Counted from the stretch's first letter, positions 10,020 through 21,949 are shown. The stretch: 64,000 bases of DNA from Nelumbo lutea (GCA_022828595.1 JAKGHH010000001.1:118556999-118620998), one strand, 5' to 3'. A program made the numbers and translations. The notes: generated from the sequence alone by a model not told the origin.

Positions 10020-10760
10020 AACTGGTAAGCTTCTTACTTCAAAATTTAGATATTTCATGGTCCGCGGTGGAGATGCCCGGTACAGACCCCAACCTTATAA
10101 CTCACAAGCTCAATACTGATCCTGTAGTTAGGCCCGTTAGATAGAAGAAACGCAACCTAGCCCTAGAGCGGTGGAAAGCGGTCGATGAGGAGGTCGTGAA
10201 GCTCCTCGCAGCCAACTTCATAAGAGAAGTCCACTACCCGAGCTGGGTAGCCAACCCCGTTCTAGTAAAGAAGGCTAACGGCATGTGGCGCATGTGCATC
10301 GACTACATCGACCTGATTCGGGCTTGCCCAAAAGACTGCTTCCCGCTCCCCAGAATTGACCATTTGATGGACGCGACCTCAGAGCAAGAGTTGCTAAGTT
10401 TCTTGGACGCCTATTCGGGCTATTACCAAATCAAGATGGATCCAGCGGATGAAGAAAAGACTGTTCTCATCACAGAATTCGGCCTGTACTGTTACAAGGT
10501 CATGCCCTTCGGGTTGAAAAACGCAGTAGAAACCTTTCAAAGGCTTGTAAATAAATTGTTTGCGCCGATAATCGGTAGAAAAATAGAATGCTATGTAGAC
10601 GACATGGTCATCAAAACTCAATTCTCGCATGAATTAATACAAGACTTGCATTCCGTTTTTGAAATTCTGCGTAAGTTCAATATGAGACTGAAACCAAACA
10701 AATGTGTATTTGGTGTGACCTCGGGCAAGTTCCTGGGATACATCGTTAACTGACGTGGCA
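10020..10760 (+). pseudogene. Reverse transcriptase domain of the Tat-type element
   Basis: RNA-dependent DNA polymerase. Read in one frame from about 10020, it has 'REVHYPSWVANPVLVKKANG', 'MCIDYIDLI', 'FLDAYSGYYQIKM', 'MPFGLKNA' and the catalytic 'YVDDMVIK' near 10590. The two aspartates of the active site are present. A TAG at 10142-10144 interrupts the start of the domain and a TGA at 10751-10753 its end, both in frame with continuing homology on either side. GTG at 10196 is simply an internal codon. Confidence 0.9.
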
Positions 10761-11380
10761 TTAAGGCCAACCCGGATAAGGTTAAGGCCATCTTAGACAT
10801 GAGACCACCTCGTAAGTTGAAGGAGGTTCAGAGGTTGAATGGCTGCATAGCCGCCCTGAGCCGCTTCATGTCCAAATCGGCGGACTGTTGTTTGCCGTTC
10901 TTTAAGGCAATCAAGAGCAAAGGGTTCGAGTGGACCCGAGACTGTTAACTCGCATTTCACAAGCTCAAAAAATACCTCGCTAGTGTGCCGATCTTAACCC
11001 GGCCCAAGGAGGGTGACGTTTTAGAACTGTACCTCTCGGTGAGCGACGAAGTGGTCAGTTCAGTACTAATAAAGGAAGTAGATCGGGTCCAACGACCCAT
11101 CTATTATGTTAGTAAAGTATTGCGGGGAGCAGAGACGAGATATCCAGAGATAGAAAAGCTAGCATACGCACTAGTAATCGCAGCTCGGAGGCTCCGCCCG
11201 TACTTCTAGGCTCATACTGTTATCGTCATCACCGACAAACCTCTGAGGCAAGTCTTACTTAAGCCCGAGATCTCTAGTCGATTGACGAAGTGGGACCGTT
11301 GTGAATACGACCTCCAGTACAAGCCGCGAACTGCCATTAAGGCCCAAGCCTTAGAAAATTTCATCACCGAGTGCACATTC
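10761..11380 (+). pseudogene. RNase H domain (RT-linked) of the Tat-type element
   Basis: Continues from RT in the same frame. 'VLIKEVDRVQRPIYYVSKVL' and 'YPEIEKLAYALVIAARRLRPYF' are characteristic of the RNase H that follows RT in Ty3/gypsy elements. TAA at 10948 and TAG at 11207 interrupt it without changing frame. It is followed by 'ITDKPLRQVLLKPEISSRL'. In the Tat group this copy is considered degenerate and is followed by a second RNase H. Confidence 0.8.
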
Positions 11381-11524
11381 AGCTCTGAAGTCCCCAGGCT
11401 GGTAGAGCATGAGGCTCCCAGCTCGGGTGAGCCCGAAGCTCCCAGGCCGGTCGAGTATGAGCCCGGTGAGGTAGCAACCAGTGTGACATCTCTCCTAGTT
11501 CGTTCAAGCGCAAACTGGGATGAG

Positions 11525-11910
11525 GAGCCCTCGATCATTCACGTAGATGGCTCCTCAAACCAGCAGGGCAGCGGAGCCAGAATAGTTCTGCATGGCCCAA
11601 GTGGCACGAAACTGGAGTACGCGCTACACTTCGAGTTCGCGGCATCTAACAATGAAGCGGTGTACGAGGCGTTGATAGCTGGACTAACCCTAGCCAGAGA
11701 AGTAAAAGCCAAGCACATCGTTATCTGTACCGACTCCCAGCTTGTGGTCAACCAAGTCACCGGCGAGTACGATGCTCGCAAGCCAACCATGATTGCCTAC
11801 TTAGCCAAAGTCAGAGAGGTCCTGCTCAACTTTCAGTCACACTTTATCGGACAAATCCCTAGGTCAGAGAACGTCAAGGCCGACGCCCTGTCCAGGTTAG
11901 CCAGCACCAG
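11525..11910 (+). pseudogene. Second, archaeal-type RNase H (aRH) of the Tat-type element
   Basis: Lies in an uninterrupted stretch read from 11282 to 12109. It shows the four acidic positions of the fold: 'IHVDGSSNQQGSG' (D), 'NNEAVYEALIAGL' (E), 'ICTDSQLVVNQV' (D) and 'VKADALSRLAS' (D). A second RNase H between RT-RH and integrase is a known mark of Tat-lineage elements. This is the best preserved enzyme domain of the copy, although the whole element is dead. Confidence 0.88.
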
Positions 11911-12078
11911 GAACATCACTATGAGAACCGTGTACATAGAGGGCCTATCTCGGCCTAGCATTCTCAAGGGGGCAGAAGAGGTCAGTCTCGTCATTCAAGC
12001 AGAGCTGAGATGGATTGACCCGCTCGCGAGCTTCTTGCTACATGGAACCCTCCCTGCAGACCGCATGCAGCTAGAAGA

Positions 12079-13220
12079 GTGCAGCACCAGGCATCCAAAT
12101 ATGTCATGATAGACGAACAACTATACCGGAGATCTTACATTCTCCCCTACTTGCGTTGGTTACGACCTACCGAAGCCAAGCTCGTACTCCACGACACCCA
12201 TGAGGGCCTGTGTGATGGGCACTTGGGGGGCAGGGCCCTCGCCCAAAAGGCACTTCGACAAGGGTACTATTGGCCAACAATGAAGGCAGACGCTATTAAA
12301 CTCGTTAGAAAATGTGACAAATGCCAGAGGCATGCCAATATTCACCACCAACCTGCCACCAACCTCAAGTATCTCACCAGCCCGTGGCCCTTTGCATAGT
12401 GGGGCATCGATCTACTCGGGCCATTCCCGTTAGCAACAGGTGGAAGGAAGTTCTTAGTAGTAGCAGTGAACTATTTTAGCAAGTGGGTAGAAGTCGAACC
12501 CCTTGTGACGATCACAACCCGAAATGTTCAAAACTTCTTTTGGAAGAACATCGTGTGCCGCTTCGGATTACCTCAGGTATTGATCTCCGACAACAGCAAG
12601 CAGTTTGAGGACATCAAATTTGAAGACTGGTGCCGAGACATGGGAATCCAACAAAACTTTACTTCAGTCGCGCACCCTCAAGCAAACGGTCAGGCAGAAG
12701 TCACGAACAGAGCCATCCTCTGCGGACTAAAGGCACGCTTGGACCGAGCTAAAGGATTGTGGGCAGATGAATTACCTAGTGTCCTGTGGGCCTATCAGAC
12801 CACGGAGAAGACCGCCACGGGAGAAACACCCTTCAATCTCACCTACGGCACCGAAGCAGTGATCCCCGCAGAGATCGAAGTACCTACGCTGCGACTAGGA
12901 GCATACAGTGATCAGACAAACAAAAATGAGTTATGTACCAACCTCGATCTTCTCGACGAAGTAAGGGACCTCGCGTACGTTAGGACCGCAGCCTACCAGC
13001 AGAGAGTAGCTCGGTACTATAACGTCATGTCAAAAAGCAGAACCTCCGCGTTGGCGACCTGGTCCTTCGTAAAGTTATGGTACCTGAGCCCGGCGCTGGC
13101 AAGCTCAGGTCCAACTAGGAAGGTCCTTACCGAGTGAAACGAGTGCTCGGGGAAGGAACATACGAGCTCGAGACCCTCGAAGGGAACAAATACCTCGAGC
13201 ATGGAATATTGTCAACCTAA
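12079..13220 (+). pseudogene. Integrase of the Tat-type element
   Basis: Inserts the cDNA into the genome. The N-terminal zinc motif is seen as 'HEGLCDGHLGG' followed by 'CDKCQRHA'. The core has 'WGIDLLGPFP' (first D), 'VLISDNSKQF' (second D) and 'NGQAEVTNRAIL' (E), spaced as in DDE integrases. A frame change precedes 12079, a TAG occurs at 12397-12399 just before the core, and another frame change near 13030 moves the C-terminal 'VGDLVLRKV' to 'GTYELETLEG' part to a third frame, where a TAG also occurs near 13120. The end is a TAA at 13218-13220. No chromodomain is seen. Confidence 0.88.
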
Positions 13221-13255
13221 GACAATATTATCTATAAGAATCGAGTAGGTCACGA

Positions 13256-13860
13256 GCCACTCCCTAAGCCTAAGAGCCAGAATACCGAGCTAACATGACC
13301 TCGGCACAACAGGACCCAATCACCTCTATGGCATGGGCAGACCCCAAGAGTGGGCCATGAGCCACTTCTCTAGCCTAAGGGCTAAAACGCCGAGCTAATG
13401 AAAAGACCTCGGCAGCGTACAAGACTTAGTCGCCTCATCAGCATGAACTAAGTACTTACAACGCCCAAGGTGCAGGCGGTTCGAGCACGAACCTTCTAAA
13501 AAATAGCCCGCCCTGGCATGCAACGAGTTGAACCCATTAAGGACAACCGATGTCAACTTAACCCGAGTGCAGACAGGTCGGTCATGTACCTTACTTTGTC
13601 ACTCACTTCTGGTACCCAACTCTAATAGCTCAGGTGTTAAGATCGCCTTAGCAAAGATAACGATTGCACACCATACTTGGGGGGAAAAGAAGAACTTTCA
13701 TTACATCATACTTAGCAAAGATAAAGAGTGCACAAGAAAAGGCCAAGTGCCACTTCAGCATGGGGGAAATTCAAGAACGGACTACGAATCCTTCCCAAAG
13801 CCTAACGGCCACAAAATGCCAAACTGACAAAAACCTGGTTATCTCTAACCCTTAAGGGAA
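13256..13860 (+). repeat. Tandem-repeat block after integrase
   Basis: Degenerate copies of a roughly 90-110 bp unit containing 'ccaagcctaagagcc', 'accgagctaa...gacctcggca' and 'cacctctatggcatgggca' occur at about 13260, 13315, 13380, 13425 and 13755. The words 'cctctatggcatgggca', 'aagagtggactac' and 'cttcccaaagcctaa' are shared with the 84-bp repeat of the small element at 2821-3500. Confidence 0.7.
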
Positions 13861-14094
13861 AGACAGCTCGGGTATGAACCCTATGGCGTCTACACCCCTG
13901 CTGCTCTTACACAGCTCGGGTAACCTATACATTAAATTGACCAACTCGGAGTCCACTCACACTTAGAAGTATTTTTTCCCTAAGAGATACTCGAAAGAAA
14001 CTATAATTCATTAAAAAGAGTGTTCAGGTACAAGAATTTTTACCCGAGCTCAAAGGCTCAGGATAGTACATTCACAGTTCAGAAAGGGAAAAGA

Positions 14095-16253
14095 CTAAGT
14101 TACAAATATAAAGAGTAAACTACTTCGGGGGCTCGCCGCCTCTATCAGGGACCCCTCGAGGACAGAATTTGGACCGGCATCTTCAGCACCCTCATCCACG
14201 GAATTGGGGTCATCTTTTGACCAACGCACGATGTCGTCAGTAATCTGCGAAGTAGTAATGGCGCTCGTGTCTAGCTCGGGGTAGAGGTTACTGATCAGCC
14301 ATCGACTGATCTTGAAGCCCTTACGGTAGGCCTCCATCATCACGTCGTCGAATCTCGAAGAGTTGACGTAGTAAATGACGGCCTGGGTCTTGGCTTCCTC
14401 GAGAGCACCCTCGAAGATTGCAGTCTTCTCCATTATGTCCTCCTGGAGGTACCCCACTTCATGCTCCACTTTCCCCTTCGCCTCCTTAAGGCCTTGTACC
14501 TCGAGCCTCAAGGCATCTCACTCATCATTGAGGCTGCTCACCTCGAGCCCTAAGGCCTCTCTTGACCGACCTTGAGACCGTTCACTTCGGCCCTCAACTT
14601 ATCTTTATCTCGAGCCAACTCCCCCTTCGCTGACATTAACACCTCGATGAAACTCTTTTGAGCCGAGGCGTCACTCTCCAAGAGGTGAACCTGACAACGA
14701 GCTGCCCTCAACTCAGTATGGGCTGCACGAGATGATTTCTCGGCCTCCAGAGCCCGCCTTAGATGTCGATCTGATTGGAGGGTCAAGGCGCAAATGGCAG
14801 AGTTCACCTGCAAAAAGGAGAACCGGTTAAGAGGGAGACCAGCAAAAAAAAAAGGAAAGGAAGAAAAAGAAAAAAGAAGGGGGACTCACCATCGTAGTAT
14901 GACTGGCAGCTCGGGCACCGAGCTGACCAGGAGTGAGTTTGGCCCACTCGCTGACCTCCCCCGAGTAGGCAGCCAACTTTCTCTTCTTCAGGCTACACTA
15001 GGGGTTCAAGACAGTTTGACTCCCCTGACCCTCCGAGCTGGAAGCCATCATCTCCACATCGTTAGTAGAACTCTCGGAGGTCCAGACGGTAGCTTCGGCA
15101 GGATGAGCCCCGGCAGCAACAGCGTTGGCCTCAGCAACACTTTCTCTGGCAAGTCTGGCGAGCTCGGTAGCAAGCTCGGTGGGCTTAACGGCAGGTTCCG
15201 CCATCGCCTCGAGACCCTTAGGCATAGCCCCTTCTTCCAAGTCGATGACAGGCACAACTACCACCTCGGGCCCCGAGGCAGAAGTCTACGGAAGTTGAGG
15301 CTTGGTTGAAGCTTGCGGGGACCCAACGCGTGCCTTCTTTGCCATGCGTTTCTTCCTCTTCATCTGGTGGAAGAGCTTTTGGTTGTTTATTTTCTTCGCC
15401 TCCATGGGACTTGCAGTGAAACACGACATCAGCAACCCGAATCAAATATATGAACGGAAAGCCGAAGTGGGGAAAACCTACCCGAACTCAAGCTCGCTCG
15501 GATGAGCTTCTCCTCAGAAGTGAAGTCTTTATAATGCAACCCGAGCTGAGCCAGTGGCTGGAGCTCCTTCTTGGTCTTCCCGTCCAAGACAACACCAGGG
15601 TCTTGAACGACTATCCTCCAATCGGTGGGGAAGGGCCACCCTGTACTGCTCCGGAATACGAAGTAGTCCCGCTTCCAAGCTAGGACTTTGCTTGGGAGCT
15701 TGTGCATGAGTTTGAAACCCGGGCGGGGGGACAAGTAATAGGACCGCCTATGCCCGGGAAGAGCACCCGAAGTGCTCTTCTTTATAGCCAAAATTGTACT
15801 AAGAACATCTAAATCTATGGAGAGGGAACGGTCAAAGCAAAGAGAAATGGACCCCACCACATTCCATATGGAGTTCGGGTGGAGTTGGTCCAGGGTGATG
15901 TTAAAGTGTACCAACACCTCAACGATCAAAGGGTGAAGGGGAAGTCTGAGCCTGGCTATCAGCTATTCCCTGAAGATCACGATCTCGTTGGGACCGTGCT
16001 CCCATGGGAAGTTGCCGGTGGGAAGACTATATGAGTAATTGTTAGGGAGGCGGAACCTCTGTATGAGGTCCAAAAGCCTCTCCGAAGTCATTATGGAAGG
16101 CCCGAATTGATCTGGTTCCTGACCTCGGTGGGAGGTGGACGCCAAATGACCTGAAGCCACCCATACTTCGGATGGCTGGGCAGCAGAGGAAACACCCCGA
16201 GCCGAGGTACATACCTCGGGCTCGTCGATGAGACTGTCTACACTAGACGACAT
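14095..16253 (-). pseudogene. Antisense frame of the Tat-type element, PF04195-like, broken
   Basis: Read on the - strand from the ATG at 16251-16253 (MSSSVDSLIDEPEV). An in-frame TAG at 15963-15965 interrupts it, and the same frame continues through 'EVLVHFNITLDQLHPNS' to 'YYLSPRPGFKLMHKLPSKV' and 'WKRDYFVFRS' (to about 15600). These phrases match the plant 'putative gypsy type transposon' domain (PF04195). Further pieces in shifted frames (15264-14998, 14813-14550, 14511-14095) are Ala/Glu/Lys/Leu-rich and look like coiled coil. An antisense frame after integrase is known in Tat-group elements such as Grande; its role is unknown. It would need its own promoter in or near the 3' LTR. Confidence 0.75.
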
Positions 16254-16690
16254 ACCAAACTAAAAGAAAGAAACAAATTAGAAGGGAAAAGGAAGCTCGA
16301 GAGGACTCACCAAAGAAACGCAACCAGACTGGAAGAATAGAACAAACTGGAGGACCCGAGCTGAGAGACCCCTGGCGCGAGCTCAAACGCTAACGACGAA
16401 AGCTTTGTGGTGAAGAAAATGGCCAAGGGACCACCTATTTATAGCCGCAACCGCAGGTTCATCGAGGCGAAAACGATTTAGCGTGTTTTTGACGTCCGCA
16501 AAGTCCAAGTTGCATGAAGTCCGCGCGTAATCTGGACATGACTCGAATCTTTTTTCGGTCGAACCGGGTGTTGGTACAGCTGGACGGAGCGCAAGACAAA
16601 GTGGCATAAATAACGACGCCAAATCCACCTGGCGAGTCATGACCTCCCCATGCTGGGTCGCCGCCGCCAGCGCAGTGAGTGGCGGGCAAT

Positions 16691-17561
16691 TGATGGAGGA
16701 TGATTTGGCCCGACCTCGTAACACAGGTACACGTGGGCGTGGCCCTGCTCAAACAGTGACTCAGCATGACAACACAACGAGCGTGAGCACAACTCGGAGG
16801 GAAAGTCCCACCGAGTTCAGCACGACAACTCGGTAGGTAAACTACTCGCCAAAAGCCACCTTGCCCACACCTCCTCCCTGGGGTTAAGGCGCTTCGGGGG
16901 GTCCCGAGTTTGGGGCACCCTGACCCCTTTTTGAGACCTGAGCTCCCCCTAATGGACCTCGGGTCACTCCCAGGCAAGAACGCATTGATTCTTCTCCGGA
17001 CGCCCCGAGGGTCTATTTGCTCGACATAACCGGCTACAAGTGGCCCGTCACTCAAAGGATAGCCCAGCTCATGGTAATTCGTAGGAGAGTAGCTCAGTAT
17101 ACCACAAGAGGGCTTCCTGCCCGACTGCCGTACCCGACAAACATGTGGACAGCAGGCATGTCCCCCTCGCCGCGCCTGCCACCTTTAGAAAGGCGTCCCG
17201 CACCTGATAGACACGTACCCTACAATGTCGGCCCCACGCATGCCACCTCAGCCCTGCCTGTAACGACTGTGGTAGATTGACAATGGTGGTTATACCTGCC
17301 CTGTCAGAGGTCAAAAGGCCTGAAGCAACAAAATTCAGTTATAAGGGGCTTATTCTCAAGGAACAAGGTATCTTCAATCACTCGTGCAACCCGCACTCTT
17401 AGCCTTCGTTTTCCTTTAGCTTCTTGCACACAATACTAACTTAAGCATCGGAGCGTTCCCACCGGGAAACCCCCGGGAGTTCTTCCTCTTTTCTCTCGTT
17501 TCAGGTGCCTCTCAGGAGCCATGCGAGTGCCAGCTAGGAGTGACCGGATTGCGCTACATCA
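16691..17561 (+). repeat. 3' LTR of the Tat-type element
   Basis: Starts TGATGGAG and ends ACATCA, 871 bp against 883 bp for the 5' copy. The bases just upstream (gagtggcgggcaat) are a weak purine tract where the polypurine primer should lie. atata follows as target duplication. Confidence 0.9.
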
Positions 17562-18254
17562 ATATATATAATTGTTAATATACATTATATTATATTTCAA
17601 ATTATAATATAGTTATAGGTAGGTTTAAAAAAATAAAAATAAATTTGTAAGTATGCAACTAGGAATGAATGGGGAAGAGCAAGGAAAATTTGGGGATCCC
17701 AGTTCCTCACAAGGACGGGGATGGGGTTGGAATTTTTAGCCCCAGTGAGGTTTACTACGGGGTATTTGAATTCAAGGTTGAGGATGGCTACAAAACTCGG
17801 TCCCACCCTACCCCATTGCCATTACTAATGACATCCACCCCATAAATAGGGAATCCTTCCAAGGTATGGGATGCGCTCCCCTCTCATTTTCTACTCTCAC
17901 TTGCTCACTATTCTTAACACACCTCAGCACACGTACAAAGCACGTGTCCTTACACTAATAATATATTAACGGTAAATTTCTTAAAGTATCCTAAGTTTTT
18001 AGGAAATTGACTTATTTACTCCTAATATTTTGAAATTATCTTAGAATACCCCTAATTTTTTAACGATTGACCAAATCCTCCCCGGCCATTAACATCCATA
18101 ACAATTCGTTCACATGTGACACACGTGACGTATATAATTTTTTTAAGGGTAAATTTCTAAAACTACCCTTATGGTTTATCTAATAAATTGACTGACACTA
18201 CCCCTACTATTTTTGACAATTGACTAACTTTACCCTTACCGTTAAGGTCTGTTA

Positions 18255-18500
18255 ATATTCCGTTAAAACTCATTCGAGCATGTCTACAGTGGAGACACTG
18301 ATCTTTTTCGAGGAATACCAGTAGAAAGACCTAGCCCTAGAACCAACGACAAGGGAAACCCCTCTTACTCTCGAAGGAGTGCAATAATAGCACATGGCGC
18401 TGGCGGGATAGAAAGCCAAGACGAGAGCAATTCTACTGCTACCATGACCGGATCCTTCTCCTATCAGAAGAATTGAAATGGTATGCCTTGCAAGATACAT
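18255..18500. other. Possible organelle-derived DNA segment
   Basis: This 240-bp stretch has balanced base composition, unlike the AT-rich DNA on both sides, and by its style ('ccgcc', 'ctcctatcagaag', 'ggcgctggcggg') resembles plant mitochondrial DNA. One open frame crosses it on the - strand (18503 to 18270). I cannot name a source gene; a comparison with a mitochondrial genome would decide. Confidence 0.25.
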
Positions 18501-18707
18501 CATCTCTTTAACAAAAAAAAAAACAAAAGATATAATTCAATATTGGGCTGCCCTTTAATATTCAATTGCGAGGGCCTTCTTTTTATTCAGCAAATGAGTA
18601 CTTAGCGGTTTCAAACATAGTTCATTTTGGAAATTTAAAGAATGATGATAAAATAGTCTTTTCCGTCTTCCCGTTAAGAACGTTAATGTACAGTAGAGGA
18701 AGATTTG

Positions 18708-19931
18708 GGTGGCGTTCGATAACTCTTTTAAGAGGTTTGAAATTTGAAAATATTACTTTTCAGATTCCAGAAGTGTTTGGATATACATCTGAATGCTGAT
18801 CTGAAAGTGCATTTTGGATCTAAAATGTTTAGATTGCAGGCCATCACTGAGCGCTCTTAGATGCGTTTCAGATGTGTTCAAAAGTCTAAAATGCTCTTGA
18901 TGATATTCAAATTAATAGACATCCCTCTTAAACCAAATTTCTTCTCATTCAAGCTCCCAACCATCAGTGATGCAACGGTCAAGTCTTCTAGCGGTCTAGG
19001 TTTCAGTTCTCTTGGTGACCTATATTCTAGCGACCAACAGTCGTCCGAATATCGATATTCCGTTCTTCTGGCGACCATTGGTGACTCATTTCCTGGGACA
19101 GTTTCGTCGATGCCATGACAACAGAGGGAGAGAAGTGGAGAGCTCGAAAGGAGACGGCGATGGAGAACTCATTTCCGTTCTTTCGATTTCTCTCTCCCTC
19201 CTATCTTCCCATTGCCGCTCAACTCTCACCGCCATTGCAACCCTATAGTCGCCGACGTTTGATTTCCCTCTCCCTCTCCCCGTCTTCCTGCCACTGCTAC
19301 TACAACTCTTAGTAGTGACGGTTAACACGCGTATCTCAAAAAGCTCTCTTTCTCTCTCTCTCTCCATCTTTCCGCCACCACCGCTGCAGCTCTCAACAGC
19401 GGCATGTCTTCGATTCCTCCTCCCCCCCTCTCTCCCTCCCTCCCTGTCTTCTAGCCACTGCCGTTGCAACTCTCAGTAGCAGCGGCAGTTCTTTCCAATT
19501 TTACTCTTATTTTGATAAATTATTTTTTTATTTTTTATAAATTATATTTGTATTAATTATTAAATATATTAATAGTTTTAAGATATTAATTTTTTTATTG
19601 CTTCATGGTCTTTATTACTATTTTCAATAGTTTTTTAACACTTAATAATATTTTTAATTTATAAATTGATATGTATTTTTCAATTTTATTCTTATTTTAA
19701 TAATTTTTTTTAATAATTTACTCATATTTTTCAATATTATTTTGAATTTAATAAATCATTTTTATGAAATAATGCAAATTGAACTTAAAATTACCAAATA
19801 GTCTATTTTAGGGGTAAAATAGTAAAATCAATGAATTTTAGATACTGAAACTTTTAGATTTCATACACTTTGAATATCTTTTTAACTTTTCATATTTCAT
19901 ATTTCATATTTCAAATTTATCAAATGCCACC
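18708..19931. mobile_element. Nested inverted-repeat element, PIF/Harbinger-like
   Basis: The left end 'ggtggcgttcgataa' pairs with the reverse complement of the right end 'atttatcaaatgccacc'. The flanks are ttg on the left and tta on the right, compatible with the 3-bp TTA/TAA duplication of PIF/Harbinger elements with one change. The interior has inverted CT-rich stretches (19110-19500) and AT-rich DNA, but no transposase. It sits wholly inside the 17970-20038 element. Confidence 0.5.
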
Positions 19932-20239
19932 TTAGTCAATTGTTAGAAAACTTGGGGGTACTTTTAAGGCAATTTCAAAGTAGTAGGGGTGGGTAGGTCA
20001 ATTTTCTAAAACTTAGGGCTACTTTAAGAAATTTGCCCATATATTATATTAAAACATTATAATAGGTTCAGACTTAACCCTGATCCAACTCCTGATCTCC
20101 CATACTTTAAGAAATTAGTTTGGTTCAATTATTTTGATTTTTGATTTTATTCCGATTAATTCAACTTCTTAAAATTTCAGTTTCTGTTTCATTTTTCAGG
20201 ATTACAAATTTGGTTAACTGAAAAGGCTGAATTAACCAA

Positions 20240-20310
20240 AATTTATTATATATAATAATATATATATATATATATGTTATAATATGTTAATATAATATAT
20301 TATTTCACCA

Positions 20311-20342
<32 letters not shown>

Positions 20343-20350
20343 ACATATAT
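20240..20350. repeat. AT microsatellite stretches
   Basis: Runs of (ta)n near 20258-20276 and 20315-20345, part of a wider AT-rich block (20040-20550) with 'aaccgaatt'-type words that also occur in the element at 62896-63381. Confidence 0.7.
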
Positions 20351-21949
20351 GATAATGTATAATATGTACTAGTATAATATTAATGAAATTCAATTTAATC
20401 AAAAATCAAATAAAAAAATTTTTGATTTCGTTTTTTTTCCAAATTTTCAATTATTTAGTTTCGATTCAGTTTTATATTTTAAATATTCAATTTTTTGAAA
20501 TCCAGTTTATTTGATTTGATTTTTTACCAAATAAATCGAATTCTCACCCCATGAGTCCAATGCCTTACGACCCACCAATAAAGCAAGGACAAAAAAAGGG
20601 GTAAATTTCTTAAACAACCCCTATTGTATAGCTAATTGTCAAACTCTTCCCTTACTGTTTATATATTGTCTTAAAATATCCCTACTGTTTTTTAAAATTG
20701 ACTAATTACTCCCCTTTTGTTAGGGTTCCACCACAATCTGCTCACATGCCACACCACGTGACTGTTATATTTTGAGAAAATGATAGTAATACCCTTCCTC
20801 CAAAATTAGAGAAAAAACGCCGATGGTGGTTGTGAGCTCTGTGAACTCACAACATTTTTTAGAGCAAATGGACCCTCATTTTAAGATTTGAAAAACTTGA
20901 TTTAGGTCTTTGATAGTGATTTCGTTTTCCATGGCAAAGGCAACAACCAAGAAATTTCGGGTTCTGAGGATTGGGAGAGGGAAGGTATTAGGCACTCCTC
21001 TCTCCAAGCTGCTATAGCAATCCAATACGGGAATTGTTCAGGCTCAATTTCTTTAAAAGAAAAACATAAATGGTTGTAATAATTTTTCAAATCCGGAGGA
21101 ACATGCTTTCAATTTCTCTTAAGACCAATTTTGAGGTGATGTTATCGAGTCTTAGGTAATGATTTCCCTAAGACTCTCACCTCTCTGCCTCTATTCTCAG
21201 TCAAAAAGAAATTGCAAGCAATGGTTCTCCAACATTTCAGAACTTCAAGCAACCCAGAAAAAAACTAAAAAAGACTTACCTTTCATATGTACTTTGTCAA
21301 AAGATTTCCAACAGCTAAAAGGACTTCAAACAAAACTTGAGTAAGGCAAGAGCTGGGCTGAGTGTTTTTGATGTTCAGTTTGGAAGACAGGGGACGAGGC
21401 TTGAGCTTGGCTTTAGGGATTACAAGCAAAATGGGTATACTACAAAAGTTGGGAAACTCTTCCTTCCTTCTCTCTCTTTCTTTCTCTAGGGACCTCTCTT
21501 AGGTTTCCTCCCTTTAGTCCCCCTTGTCTCCCTCCGATCTCCCTCTCATGGGCTCAAATTAGATCAGTATTTATAGTGAAAGAGAGGGGGGTCTGGTCTA
21601 AATTCGCTAAGCTACAGTGCTTGAGATTCCACAAAATTTTTTCCTACAAATAGATAAAGATTCTTTAAAGAAATAGGTTGGTGAAACTCTTTCTTTGATT
21701 TAGGGGTAGTTTTCATGGGTTTTGTGTGTCCAATGGGATCTTGGGGCGTATCAGACATTGCATTCAATATTTGGGGCTATCTATGGCAGAAAATGTAAAT
21801 TTGATGAACTTTTAAAAGCTATTTTGTCTTTTCTTGGTCTTAAGTAAGGGTTTGTTTGGTATTTTGAGATTTTTGGATTTATTAGGATTTGTTTGATTGG
21901 TACAAGTGTTCTAATGGGTCAAGAACGGGTCTGACATCAACCATCACCC

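Larger units (their letters stand above)
6427..17561 (+). mobile_element. Full-length Ty3/gypsy retrotransposon, Tat lineage, decayed
   Basis: Two LTRs (6427-7309 and 16691-17561) flank an 9.4-kb interior holding gag, protease, RT, RNase H, a second RNase H, integrase, a tandem-repeat block and an antisense frame. The 5-bp atata occurs directly before (6422-6426) and after (17562-17566) the element, although this lies in TA-rich DNA. The order PR-RT-RH-aRH-IN with a second, archaeal-type RNase H, the tRNA-Asp-like primer site and an antisense frame after integrase are established marks of the Tat group of plant Ty3/gypsy elements. Every coding domain carries stops or frameshifts, so the copy cannot move on its own. 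Confidence 0.93.
17970..20038. mobile_element. Mutator-like non-autonomous element with long inverted ends
   Basis: The left end 'ggtaaatttcttaaagta' and the following 100 bp or so are repeated, imperfectly inverted, at the right end (…tactttaagaaatttgccc). Both ends contain repeats of an 'aattgac…cccctaa' word. The flanks read atatattaa (17961-17969) and atatattat (20039-20047), a possible 9-bp duplication with one difference. Long inverted ends plus a 9-bp duplication suggest a Mutator-type element, but the flanks are AT-rich and may match by chance. A further copy of the end sequence lies at about 18144-18245. There is no transposase. Confidence 0.55.

Noticed and set aside
14794..15309. 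171-codon + strand frame opposite the antisense ORF
   Set aside because: Low-complexity shadow; the PF04195-like sequence is on the - strand and supplies the better explanation.
19086..19469. 127-codon Arg/Glu-rich - strand frame
   Set aside because: Derived from CT-rich simple sequence inside a DNA transposon.
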